DNA from: Planococcus circulans
Lineage (GTDB): Bacteria; Bacillota; Bacilli; Bacillales_A; Planococcaceae
Assembly (NCBI RefSeq): GCF_020023385.1
Contig: NZ_JAIQCL010000010.1
Span: 332 to 64,331 of the forward strand
Direction of reading: 5' to 3'
Length of the DNA: 64,000 nucleotides
A program made the translations under genes and the position numbers. Positions within the stretch are counted from its first letter, which is position 1; each line of letters begins with the position of its first letter. The notes below the pieces were generated by a model, which was not told the DNA's origin, did not search any database, and saw only the letters and a program-made list of their open reading frames with translations. Positions 55,832-64,000 of this stretch are shown here, one piece after another.

Positions 55832-56905
55832 ATGAATGCTGAAACTCGTGAAATGTTTAAAACTTTGACCGAACTGCCGGGAGCCCCCGGAAATGAACAT
55901 GCAGTCCGGAAGTTTATGCGGCAGGAACTGGAACAAGTATCCGATCGATTGATCCAGGACAATCTTGGCAGTATCTTTGGCGTAAAAGATGGACAGCAGG
56001 ATGGGCCACGGATCATGGTTGCAGGCCATATGGACGAAGTCGGATTTATGGTGACGCAAATCACCGACAATGGCATGATCCGGTTCCAGACTCTGGGCGG
56101 CTGGTGGAACCAGGTGATGCTGGCAACGCGCGTGGATATCATTGCTGGAGAGCGTACAATTCCAGGCGTCATCGGTTCGATTCCTCCACATCTTTTGAGC
56201 GAGGAACTTCGGAGCAAGCCGATGGACATCAAGAACATGCTGATCGACATCGGGGCAGACGATAAAGAGGATGCCCTGTCGCTGGGGATTCGACCTGGCC
56301 AGCAAATTGTTCCATTCAGTCCGTTCACACCAATGGCCAATGATAAGAAAATTATGGCGAAAGCTTGGGATAACCGCTATGGCTGTGGTCTTGCGATTGA
56401 ACTTCTAAAAGAATTGAAAGACGAAAAACTTCCGAACCAATTATTTTCCGGCGCGACAGTGATGGAAGAAGTGGGTCTGCGCGGAGCACAAACAGCAGCA
56501 GCTATGATCAAACCGGATCTGTTCTTCGCATTGGATGCCAGTCCGGCGAACGACGCGACAGGCGATAAAAACGAATTTGGCCAGCTGGGCAAAGGAACGT
56601 TATTGCGCATCCTGGACAAGAGCATGGTGACGCACCGTGGCATGCGCGAATTTATCCTGGACACTGCTGAAACGCATAATATCCCTTATCAATACTTCGT
56701 TTCACAAGGGGGGACGGATGCAGGACGTGTGCATACAGCCAATGAAGGGATTCCAAGTTCTGTTATCGGCATCTGCTCACGCTATATCCATACCTCGTCG
56801 TCCATCATTCATACGGATGATTATGCAGCGGCGAAAGAACTCTTGACGAAACTTGTTAAAGCGTCCGACCGTACAACACTTGAAACCATCAAAGAAAATG
56901 TCTGA
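55832..56905 (+). CDS. ytoP: M42 family glutamyl/leucyl aminopeptidase YtoP
   Basis: Di-metal aminopeptidase of 357 residues. Metal ligands lie in [33 protein letters not shown] (catalytic Glu pair) and [11 protein letters not shown], with a final His in [14 protein letters not shown]. The ATG at 55832 follows AGGAGGAAC; the upstream open frame lacks an SD. It opens the conserved ytoP-to-sftA run. Confidence 0.93.
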   Translation: MNAETREMFKTLTELPGAPGNEHAVRKFMRQELEQVSDRLIQDNLGSIFGVKDGQQDGPRIMVAGHMDEVGFMVTQITDNGMIRFQTLGGWWNQVMLATRVDIIAGERTIPGVIGSIPPHLLSEELRSKPMDIKNMLIDIGADDKEDALSLGIRPGQQIVPFSPFTPMANDKKIMAKAWDNRYGCGLAIELLKELKDEKLPNQLFSGATVMEEVGLRGAQTAAAMIKPDLFFALDASPANDATGDKNEFGQLGKGTLLRILDKSMVTHRGMREFILDTAETHNIPYQYFVSQGGTDAGRVHTANEGIPSSVIGICSRYIHTSSSIIHTDDYAAAKELLTKLVKASDRTTLETIKENV

Positions 56906-56931
56906 AAAGTGCCTTCGGGCTCTTTTTTTTT
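56904..56931 (+). terminator. Small terminator with TTCG loop after ytoP
   Basis: AAAGTGCC and GGCTCTTT arms around a TTCG tetraloop, with one T-T mismatch, then eight Ts. The next gene starts 17 bases later, so it may only attenuate. Confidence 0.65.
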
Positions 56932-56947
56932 GAAAGGACTAATGGAA

Positions 56948-57466
56948 ATGAAAAAAATTCGTGCAGCAATAGCCTCAAAAAATCCAGCAAAAATCAATGC
57001 CGTGTCCAGCGTTCTTGCTAGTTTGGACTGGTCCGTCGATTTATCGGCGATAGATGCAGAATCGGATGTTTCAGCGCAGCCTTTTTCCCAGCAGGAAACA
57101 CGGCAGGGAGCAATGAATAGGGCAAACAACGCGTTAGGTGACAATGATTTCGCCATTGGCCTGGAAGGCGGTGTCTACGAGATGGAAGGCGCGCTCTATT
57201 TATGCAACTGGGGTGCCTTAGCAGCTAAAGACGGGCGTCTGTTTACAGCAGCCGGAGCCCAGATTCCATTGCCGGAAGAAATTGCGGCCAAGCTCCACAC
57301 GGGGATTGAGCTTGGACCGGTCATGGACGACTATGCCAATGAAAGCGGAATCCGCCAGCATAAAGGCGCCATTGGCATCTTAACGGATGGCCTCGTCAAT
57401 CGAGGGGAAATGTTCAGCCATGTAGTCAAATTATTGATTGGACAGTACCAGAGGGACAGCGATTAA
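56948..57466 (+). CDS. DUF84 family inosine/xanthosine triphosphatase-like protein
   Basis: A 172-residue protein of the DUF84/YjjX family, Maf/ITPase-like enzymes thought to remove non-canonical purine NTPs. RAAIASKNPAKINAVSSVL, SAQPFSQQETRQGAMNRANNAL and GLEGGVYEM are characteristic. I choose ATG 56948, nine bases after AAAGGAC (56933-56939); ATG 56942 is too close to it. Confidence 0.82.
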   Translation: MKKIRAAIASKNPAKINAVSSVLASLDWSVDLSAIDAESDVSAQPFSQQETRQGAMNRANNALGDNDFAIGLEGGVYEMEGALYLCNWGALAAKDGRLFTAAGAQIPLPEEIAAKLHTGIELGPVMDDYANESGIRQHKGAIGILTDGLVNRGEMFSHVVKLLIGQYQRDSD

Positions 57467-57525
57467 GTTGCATGTGCCTGTAAACACCTTTAAAATAAAT
57501 AGCAGTAACGTTAGGGGGAATGAGC

Positions 57526-58041
57526 GTGCCTCGATATAGATTGATTTTTGGAACGCTTTTGCTGTCGGGTATGTTGGCCGGCTGCATGGCAACACCGGAA
57601 GAACGGGTTGTACAAGGGGTATCGAACGCACGTGAAGCGTTTGAAGAACAGCCGGAAAGTGCAAATGAGACGGTAGGGGAAATCGATTTGTATATGCCTA
57701 GCGGCTATGAAATTGAAGAACCTGCGGACGATTTTAACCGGTTGATTACAAAAGGCAGCGAGTCTTTTGCTTTATTCATTAATCCGAATGAAAAAGCCAC
57801 GAGCACCCTGTTCTATGATCTGCAAAAAGCTGATCCTGAACAGCAATGGGTAGCCGATGAAACTTTCCAGCAAAACGGGCGTTTCGGGTTTGCTACAGTC
57901 AAGGAAATCGCGGAAGACCAGCTGGAACTTGTAGTCAGTGCTGGCGGCGTTAAATTGACGACTATTACAAAAGAAAGTGATATTCCGAAAAATATGGACT
58001 GGATGATGAAAACCGTCCGTTCCATAGATACCGATGAATAG
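57526..58041 (+). CDS. Hypothetical lipoprotein in the ytp cluster
   Basis: An unrecognised 171-residue lipoprotein. The signal peptide ends in LAGC (Cys about 20), followed by an acidic linker and a mixed domain (ESFALFINPNEKATSTLFYDLQ, GRFGFATVKE). GTG 57526 follows AGGGGG by seven bases; ATG 57520 would be too close. It lies 12 bases before ytpP, so probably in the same transcript. Confidence 0.75.
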   Translation: MPRYRLIFGTLLLSGMLAGCMATPEERVVQGVSNAREAFEEQPESANETVGEIDLYMPSGYEIEEPADDFNRLITKGSESFALFINPNEKATSTLFYDLQKADPEQQWVADETFQQNGRFGFATVKEIAEDQLELVVSAGGVKLTTITKESDIPKNMDWMMKTVRSIDTDE

Positions 58042-58053
58042 GAGATTACCTAA

Positions 58054-58371
58054 ATGAGAAACTTACAATCAACTGAGGAATTTCAAGAATTGACCAAAAA
58101 ACCTGCGGCTATTTTTATGTTTACAGCAGGGTGGTGCCCGGATTGCCGCGTCATCGATCCGATAATGCCTGATGTTGAAAAAGCGTTTCCGGACCAAACT
58201 TTTGTATCAGTGGATCGCGACCAGTTTATCGACTTGTGCATCGAACAGGATGTCTATGGAATCCCAAGTTTCCTTGCTTATTCAAATGGGCAGGAAACCG
58301 GGCGCTTTGTCAGCAAAGACCGTAAAACACAAGCAGAAATCGAAGGGTTTATTTCGAATCTGCCAAAATAA
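58054..58371 (+). CDS. ytpP: Thioredoxin-like protein YtpP
   Basis: A 105-residue thioredoxin-fold protein with active site WCPDCR (Cys28 and Cys31) and the cis-Pro in YGIPSFLAY. It matches B. subtilis YtpP in size and context, upstream of ytpQ. The CPDC centre differs from classical CGPC thioredoxin and suggests a different redox potential. A weak SD (AGGAG) precedes the ATG. Confidence 0.9.
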   Translation: MRNLQSTEEFQELTKKPAAIFMFTAGWCPDCRVIDPIMPDVEKAFPDQTFVSVDRDQFIDLCIEQDVYGIPSFLAYSNGQETGRFVSKDRKTQAEIEGFISNLPK

Positions 58372-58377
58372 CATTAC

Positions 58378-58414
58378 AGACGGTTCGCCTAGACTTTGGC
58401 TGAACCGTTTATTT
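58378..58414 (+). terminator. Hairpin between ytpP and ytpQ
   Basis: ACGGTTC / GAACCGT with an inner GCC / GGC pair, then a T-rich tail. It is probably a weak terminator or attenuator. Confidence 0.55.
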
Positions 58415-58436
58415 ATGAAAGTGAGGCCAAACAACG

Positions 58437-59252
58437 ATGAAATCTACTGAACTTTTTAATATACTTAGAGAGCGGATGCCGAGTCCTCAATTGGAATGGC
58501 GCTTTGACCGTGAAAAAGAAACTGCACATATCCGCCACAAGGAACTTGGCAAAGGCATGAGCATTTCTTTGCCACAGGTGATCAACCGATTTGAATCGAA
58601 AGGCGATGCGGCCATCCAGGAAATCGTCTATACGATAACAGAAACCTTCGACGCAATGGAACGGGAAGCGAAAGGCGAAATGAAATCGACCGAACACATT
58701 TTTCCGGTTATCCGCTCAACTTCTTTTCCAACAGAATCCAATGAAGGCCATAAGTTCATAACGTCTGAACACACAGCGGAAACACGCATTTATTTTGCTT
58801 TGGACGTGGGGACTACCTATCGCTTAATTGACGAAAATGTGGTAAATTCATTAAGTCTGACAGAAGAGCAGATAAAGGAAATTGCGAAGTTTCAAGTGAG
58901 AAAATTGAAAACCGCTGTAAAAGAAGACCATGTTGCAGGAAATGTCTTTTATTTTCTGAATGAAAATGATGGCTATGATGCATCAAGAATCCTGAATGAA
59001 TCTTTCCTAAAAGAAATGAAAACAAAAATCACCGGCGATATGACCGTGTCAGTGCCCCATCAGGATGTATTGATCATCGGTGATATCCAAAATGAAACGG
59101 GATACGACGTGCTCGCGCAAATGGCCATGCACTTCTTCACCAATGGCAAAGTGCCGATCACTTCCTTATCGTTCATTTATGAAAATGACGAACTGGAGCC
59201 AATTTTCATCATGGCGAAAAATAGACCTAACGAGGAGAACGATAAAAAATGA
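58437..59252 (+). CDS. ytpQ: DUF1444 family protein YtpQ
   Basis: A 271-residue cytosolic protein of the DUF1444 family, found between ytpP and ytpR in Bacilli. ILRERMPSPQLEWRFDREKETAHI and ITGDMTVSVPHQDVLIIGDI are conserved. No biochemical role is established. Its stop overlaps the ytpR ATG by four bases. Confidence 0.87.
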   Translation: MKSTELFNILRERMPSPQLEWRFDREKETAHIRHKELGKGMSISLPQVINRFESKGDAAIQEIVYTITETFDAMEREAKGEMKSTEHIFPVIRSTSFPTESNEGHKFITSEHTAETRIYFALDVGTTYRLIDENVVNSLSLTEEQIKEIAKFQVRKLKTAVKEDHVAGNVFYFLNENDGYDASRILNESFLKEMKTKITGDMTVSVPHQDVLIIGDIQNETGYDVLAQMAMHFFTNGKVPITSLSFIYENDELEPIFIMAKNRPNEENDKK

Positions 59253-59857
59253 ATGTATTTTATAATAAACAGGGAATTGGCGACGTACTGCTGGTTCAAC
59301 TGCAAACAGAAACTCCAGAAAAAATCCATCCTGAGCAGTCAGGGGATGTAACATTGATCAAAGATGAGGCCGGCAAAATCGCCGGGTTCAACTTGTTCAA
59401 TGCTTCAAGTTATGCAGAATTGGCAGAAGGCGAGCAAGTGGAGCTATCGGAAGCGCTTGTTACTTCTTTGCAGAATGCTTTAGCGAAAAACGAGATCGAT
59501 TTCACTTTGGAAGTGGATTTTTCACCGAAATTTGTGGTCGGCTTTGTAGAGGCTAAGGACAAGCATCCAAATGCCGATAAATTGAATGTATGCCAGGTTG
59601 CTGTCGGCGACGAGCAATTGCAGATCGTCTGCGGAGCTCCGAACGTTGAACAGGGGCAAAAAGTAGTAGTGGCAAAAGTGGGGGCTGTCATGCCTTCAGG
59701 TATGGTCATCCGTGATGCGGAACTTCGGGGAGTGGCGTCGTCCGGAATGATCTGTTCAGCAAAAGAACTGGCTTTGCCGGATGCACCTCAGGAAAAAGGG
59801 ATTCTTGTGCTTCCTGAAGATGCAGAAATCGGTTCAGCTTTTGAAGTAAAGGCGTGA
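59249..59857 (+). CDS. ytpR: tRNA-binding domain protein YtpR
   Basis: A 202-residue protein with a C-terminal tRNA-binding OB fold (about residues 90-200), similar to the start of phenylalanyl-tRNA synthetase beta: VGFVEAKDKHPNADKLNVCQVAVG and RGVASSGMICSAKEL. The synthetase domains are absent. It may be a tRNA-binding chaperone. Translation is coupled to ytpQ. Confidence 0.9.
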   Translation: MNVFYNKQGIGDVLLVQLQTETPEKIHPEQSGDVTLIKDEAGKIAGFNLFNASSYAELAEGEQVELSEALVTSLQNALAKNEIDFTLEVDFSPKFVVGFVEAKDKHPNADKLNVCQVAVGDEQLQIVCGAPNVEQGQKVVVAKVGAVMPSGMVIRDAELRGVASSGMICSAKELALPDAPQEKGILVLPEDAEIGSAFEVKA

Positions 59858-59863
59858 CGCATT

Positions 59864-62458
59864 ATGAGCTGGTTTAAAAATGTATGGAACCGCATGTTTA
59901 CTGATGACACTGATGAAATCGAAGAAGAGGCAGTTTATGAAGCACCCCCGGCTGAAAAGAAGGAAAAAGCGCCTTTTCGTTTCCCCTTGATTCCGGATGA
60001 AGAAAAAGACGATTTTATCCATGACGTAAAACGGGCAGAAAACCGTCCGAAAATGCCTATTTTTGATGAGCAGGAAAGAGAGATTCTTCGAAAAGAATCT
60101 ATGCCGGCTGCAGAGAAGCCAATTATGGGGCCTAAAGAAGCGCCAGTCCGCCCAACGGCAGCGAAGCGAAAAGCTAAAACACCCGAACTTCCTGCTGCTG
60201 CGCGCCGTTTCGAACCAAGCCGCTCCGTTTCATCGGTCTATGGCTATAATACGGCACGTCCTGCGCCTACCCAAAAAATGACGGAAGAAAGAGAAAGCAA
60301 GTATAACCGCGAATTGCATGATGAAGCGATTCAGGAAAGAGCAAGAGCCGGCTGGCATAAGCCAAGACCGGTAGTGGAACATGAAATTGCACCGATCTTC
60401 GAGGAAGAACGGACACAGCAGACGGTTCGTGAAACGATAGAAGAAACACCGAAAGCTGAAAGGGAAGCACCAACGGATCTACGTGCATCCAAAGCTTCTG
60501 AAGACACGGAAGTTGTAACATCGGAATTTGTCGAAGAGCAGGCTGTACCCGATACTGGCCATGTACATAGGGAGCCATCGATTGACACAACAGAAGTCAA
60601 AGAATCGGCTCCTATTGGTGAAACAGTGCTGGAACTGGAGTCAGGAGCAATCCCAGAACCTGAAGTATATCAAGAGCCGGAACCGGAACTGGAACCGGAA
60701 ATTCACCAAGAACCAGAATCATATCAAGATCCACAACCTGAACCGGAGAATGAGTTAGTGACAGAATCGAACCCGGAATTAGATTCGGCTACAGAAGCAG
60801 AGGCGGCTCCGGAATTAAAGCAAGATACAGAAACAAAACCATCAGCGGCGCCAAAGCGTGAAAAAACCGTGCCATTCAATGTGCTGATGCTCAAATCTGA
60901 TAAAGAACTATTGAAAAATAAGGCGCAATCGCGTCCTATCGTCACACCAAAACTTAAAAATTCAGTTGTGCAAGCGGAAAAAAAAACGGCAGATTCAGTT
61001 GAAGAGCCGAAGCAAGCACTGAATTCAGTATCTGAAGCTGAATCGAAAGCCTATGAATTTCCGTTGCCGGAATATTTAATGCCTCCTGAAAATGACCGGA
61101 AAGACGAAGAGTGGATGGAGGAGCAGGGTGAGCGCCTGATTGAAGCTTTATCTTATTTCCAGATCAAAGCTGAAATTTTGAGCACTGTCCAAGGACCTGC
61201 CGTCACACAATTCGAGCTGAAGGTCGCTCAAGGGATTAAAGTCAGCAAAATCCGCAACTTAGCGGATGATTTGAAATTGGCATTGGCTGCCAGGGATATC
61301 CGGATTCAGGCACCGATTCCCGGCAAGAGCTCCATCGGCATCGAAATACCGAACCGGACAAGCCGTGCAGTACGCATTTCGGAGATTATCGGCAGCCCGG
61401 TTTTCGAAGAGTCGGATTCTCCGCTGGAAGCGGCACTAGGATTGGATTTGACAGGCAAGCCGGTCACATTGGATTTGCGAAAAATGCCGCACGGCCTGAT
61501 TGCTGGGGCTACAGGCTCCGGTAAATCCGTCTGCATTAATTCACTGTTGGTCAGCTTGCTCTATAAATCCTCGCCAAGAGATCTGAAGCTGCTGTTGATC
61601 GATCCGAAGATGGTCGAGCTGGCACCTTATAATCATATCCCGCATCTTGTCAGCCCAGTCATTACAGATGTCAAAGCGGCAACCGCTTCGCTCAAATGGG
61701 CAGTGGAAGAAATGGAGCGCCGCTACCAATTGTTTGCCCACAGTGGCGTCCGCGATATCAGCCGTTACAATAAGCTGGTGAAAGAAAAAGGGGATCATGC
61801 GCAGCATCTGCCCTATATCCTGATAGTGATCGACGAGTTGGCAGACTTGATGATGATGTCTCCATCAGACGTCGAGGATTCAATTTGCCGGATTGCGCAG
61901 AAAGCGCGTGCCTGCGGAATCCATTTGGTGATTGCGACGCAAAGGCCGTCTGTTGACGTTATTACCGGGTTGATCAAATCCAATATCCCGACACGCATTG
62001 CTTTCTCAGTTTCTTCACAGGTGGACAGCCGCACGATCCTCGATTCCCAGGGAGCGGAGCGTCTTCTCGGAAGAGGGGACATGCTGTATCTTGGAAATGG
62101 CATGTCGGCACCCAGCCGTCTGCAAGGAACGTTCGTCACCGACGACGAGATTGAAAAAGTCATCGAGCATGTGAGGTTGCAGGGGAAACCCGAATACTTC
62201 TTTAAAGAAGAGGAATTAATCAAGCGAAGCGAGTCCCCGGCTGAGCAGGATGATCTCTTTGAAGAGGCCTGCCGTTTTATCATGGCACAGGGGAGTGCTT
62301 CGACGTCCCTTCTGCAGCGGAAATTCCATATCGGTTATAATCGTGCAGCCCGATTGATGGATCTGATCGAACAGCATGGCTTTATATCCGAGCAGAATGG
62401 CAGCAAAGCCCGTTCGGTTTTGATTACTGAAAATGATATTGAAGAAGTATTCCATTAA
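59864..62458 (+). CDS. sftA: DNA translocase SftA (FtsK/SpoIIIE family)
   Basis: Soluble FtsK-type DNA pump of 864 residues that moves terminus DNA out of the closing septum. There are no N-terminal membrane helices. A long acidic, Glu/Pro-rich linker spans about residues 60-400, including a repeated EPE stretch near 265-310. The motor follows with Walker A IAGATGSGKSV (about 546-556), Walker B in PYILIVIDELADLM, and a gamma winged helix at the C-terminus. It closes the ytp run, as ytpS does in B. subtilis. Confidence 0.93.
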   Translation: MSWFKNVWNRMFTDDTDEIEEEAVYEAPPAEKKEKAPFRFPLIPDEEKDDFIHDVKRAENRPKMPIFDEQEREILRKESMPAAEKPIMGPKEAPVRPTAAKRKAKTPELPAAARRFEPSRSVSSVYGYNTARPAPTQKMTEERESKYNRELHDEAIQERARAGWHKPRPVVEHEIAPIFEEERTQQTVRETIEETPKAEREAPTDLRASKASEDTEVVTSEFVEEQAVPDTGHVHREPSIDTTEVKESAPIGETVLELESGAIPEPEVYQEPEPELEPEIHQEPESYQDPQPEPENELVTESNPELDSATEAEAAPELKQDTETKPSAAPKREKTVPFNVLMLKSDKELLKNKAQSRPIVTPKLKNSVVQAEKKTADSVEEPKQALNSVSEAESKAYEFPLPEYLMPPENDRKDEEWMEEQGERLIEALSYFQIKAEILSTVQGPAVTQFELKVAQGIKVSKIRNLADDLKLALAARDIRIQAPIPGKSSIGIEIPNRTSRAVRISEIIGSPVFEESDSPLEAALGLDLTGKPVTLDLRKMPHGLIAGATGSGKSVCINSLLVSLLYKSSPRDLKLLLIDPKMVELAPYNHIPHLVSPVITDVKAATASLKWAVEEMERRYQLFAHSGVRDISRYNKLVKEKGDHAQHLPYILIVIDELADLMMMSPSDVEDSICRIAQKARACGIHLVIATQRPSVDVITGLIKSNIPTRIAFSVSSQVDSRTILDSQGAERLLGRGDMLYLGNGMSAPSRLQGTFVTDDEIEKVIEHVRLQGKPEYFFKEEELIKRSESPAEQDDLFEEACRFIMAQGSASTSLLQRKFHIGYNRAARLMDLIEQHGFISEQNGSKARSVLITENDIEEVFH

Positions 62459-62541
62459 ACCGTATATCTGCTTTCCGCAAATACTTTGCCAACTAAAGAA
62501 ATAGAAAGAATACTGGCTCATTTCAGCGAATGATAAATTTG

Positions 62542-62550
62542 TGATATAAT
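62542..62550 (+). promoter_or_regulatory. Extended -10 promoter of murC
   Basis: TG-A-TATAAT at 62542-62550, an extended -10 motif with no strong -35. It would start transcription near 62557, about 80 bases before the murC ATG. Confidence 0.55.
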
Positions 62551-62636
62551 TTTGTATTGTGTTTATCCACATCAGCTATAGAATTCGCTATGCGATTTAT
62601 GTAGACTAATTTTCAACTCCCACAGGAGGTTCATTT

Positions 62637-63950
62637 ATGACAGTTTTACATTTTACCGGAATCAAAGGTTCCGGTATGAGTCCACTTGCACAAATCATGC
62701 ATGATATGGGCGAACAAGTACAAGGTTCTGATATCGAGCAGCACTTCTTTACTGAAGACCGTCTTCGTGAAAGAGGCATAACCATTCTGCCGTTCGACGC
62801 AAATAATATTGAAAAAGACATGACAATCATTGCAGGCAATGCTTTTGGTGATGATCATGCTGAATTGGTCAAAGCACGTGAATTGGGTGCGACGATTATC
62901 CGGTACCATCAGTTCCTTGGTGACCTGATGAAGCAATATGTATCAGTCGCCATCACAGGTGCACACGGCAAAACTTCGACAACCGGTTTGATGGCCCACG
63001 TATTGGGCGGATATAAACCTGTCTCTTATTTAATTGGAGACGGAACAGGCGTAGGCCAGGCAGACTCCCATTTCTTTGTGGCAGAAGCCTGTGAATACCG
63101 CCGCCATTTCCTGGCCTATCACCCTGATTACGCTATCATGACGAATATCGACTATGACCATCCTGATTATTTTACGGGTGTTGATGATGTTTTCAAAGCG
63201 TTCGAGGAAATGGCCCAACAAGTAAAGAAATGCATCATTGCCTGCGGAGATGATGAATTTCTTCAACAGATCCAGGCACCCGTTCCGGTCGTCTACTACG
63301 GATTTGGGGAAGAAAATGATTTCCAGGCGAGAAACATCGTGAAAACTGTGGAAGGGACTACTTTCGATGTAGTGATTCGTAACGAATTTTTCCATACTTT
63401 CACGATTCCGATGTTTGGCGACCATGCCATTCTGAATGCATTGGCGGTCATTTCTCTGTGCCATTATGAAAGCATACCAGCTGATATCATCCAGCAGCAG
63501 TTTGAGGATTTTGAAGGCGTCAAGCGACGTTTTACACAAACCGCAATCGGTGATCGGATTTTGATTGACGACTATGCGCATCATCCAACGGAAATTCGTG
63601 CGACTTTGCAATCTGCGCGCCAGAAGTACCCGGAGCGGGAGCTCATCGCGATTTTCCAGCCGCATACATTTACGCGGACCCAGACATTCCTGCAGGAGTT
63701 TGCCGACTGTCTGCTTGAAGCGGATCATGTGTATCTATGTGATATTTTCGGTTCTGCACGCGAAAAAGCAGGTACATTGAAAATCCAGGATCTAGCGGAA
63801 AAAATCGAAAATAGCCAGTTGCTTCAATTGGATGAGGTAGGTTCCTTAGCAGCGCACGGCAATGCCGTTTATCTGTTCATGGGAGCAGGAGACGTCACCA
63901 AATTCCAGGAAGCTTTCGAAACGACATTAAATACAGGAGAAACGGTTTAA
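62637..63950 (+). CDS. murC: UDP-N-acetylmuramate-L-alanine ligase
   Basis: Mur ligase adding L-Ala to UDP-MurNAc, the first peptide step of peptidoglycan. The 437 residues include the N-terminal dinucleotide-like [15 protein letters not shown], the ATP loop [12 protein letters not shown], the central [12 protein letters not shown] and the C-terminal [22 protein letters not shown] at 62623-62630 precedes the ATG. Its place after sftA is the same as in B. subtilis. Confidence 0.97.
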   Translation: MTVLHFTGIKGSGMSPLAQIMHDMGEQVQGSDIEQHFFTEDRLRERGITILPFDANNIEKDMTIIAGNAFGDDHAELVKARELGATIIRYHQFLGDLMKQYVSVAITGAHGKTSTTGLMAHVLGGYKPVSYLIGDGTGVGQADSHFFVAEACEYRRHFLAYHPDYAIMTNIDYDHPDYFTGVDDVFKAFEEMAQQVKKCIIACGDDEFLQQIQAPVPVVYYGFGEENDFQARNIVKTVEGTTFDVVIRNEFFHTFTIPMFGDHAILNALAVISLCHYESIPADIIQQQFEDFEGVKRRFTQTAIGDRILIDDYAHHPTEIRATLQSARQKYPERELIAIFQPHTFTRTQTFLQEFADCLLEADHVYLCDIFGSAREKAGTLKIQDLAEKIENSQLLQLDEVGSLAAHGNAVYLFMGAGDVTKFQEAFETTLNTGETV

Positions 63951-63974
63951 CTTTCGGGTTAAACTGTTTTTTTT
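63941..63974 (+). terminator. Terminator of murC
   Basis: CGGTTTAAC / GTTAAACTG arms with one G-T pair and a TTTCGG loop, overlapping the stop codon, followed by nine Ts. Confidence 0.85.
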
Positions 63975-64000
63975 ATGCAGGTATGCAATAGTTTTTGTCG

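Overview
The window is a 64 kb chromosomal segment of a low-to-mid G+C Gram-positive bacterium (Firmicutes, Bacilli). Protein sequences and gene order match the Bacillus subtilis men / yt* region, ending in the ytoP - ytpPQR - sftA - murC run. The overall character, with dat beside pepV and no ytmP or ytzH, fits the Planococcaceae (Planococcus-like). The genus is an inference. I see no rRNA, tRNA, CRISPR array, insertion sequence or prophage.

Layout. 1-2 kb: a drug/metabolite transporter and menA on the minus strand. 2.2-9.5 kb: the menaquinone operon menF-D-H-B-E-C, with an internal hairpin between menB and menE. 9.6-14.4 kb: a lone AAA ATPase, a MOSC protein, zinc-binding znuA with a Zur-like operator, yidD, dps with a SigB-like promoter, ytkD and a YtmA-like hydrolase. 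14.4-18.1 kb: divergent pckA (CcpN-like operator) and metK (SAM-I riboswitch). 18-21.7 kb: an iron alcohol dehydrogenase / aldehyde dehydrogenase pair divergent from a GAF-LuxR regulator. 21.8-31.7 kb: accessory metabolism, including ytoA, a YtpA-like hydrolase without its nucleophile serine, the guanidine exporter pair ykkCD under a guanidine-I riboswitch, a MarR-paiA-paiB operon, and a TerC protein under a yybP-ykoY (Mn2+) riboswitch. 31.7-39.8 kb: a lipoteichoic acid synthase behind a degenerate serine recombinase, a SulP + universal stress protein pair, a CopB-type copper ATPase and an unknown lipoprotein. 39.8-64 kb: the conserved core with ytqAB (tRNA wobble uridine modification), scoAB, T-box-controlled leuS, YtfP-like flavoprotein, lipid II flippase, pseudouridine synthase, ytzE, pepV-dat, thpR, YtlR-like lipid kinase, trmB, ytnP, ytzB, ytoP, a DUF84 NTPase, a lipoprotein, ytpP, ytpQ, ytpR, sftA and murC.

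Regulation is the richest part of the window. Four cis-acting RNA switches (SAM-I, guanidine-I, Mn2+, leucine T-box) and several palindromic operators can be read directly. The most unusual observations are two proteins with recognisable folds but missing catalytic residues (22415-23227 and 33662-34204), a perfect 27-bp inverted repeat at 26581-26638, and three palindromes between the adh/aldh pair and its regulator. I did not find a convincing wholly new multi-gene system. Start codons were chosen from Shine-Dalgarno (SD) spacing, so several genes are shorter than the longest possible frame.
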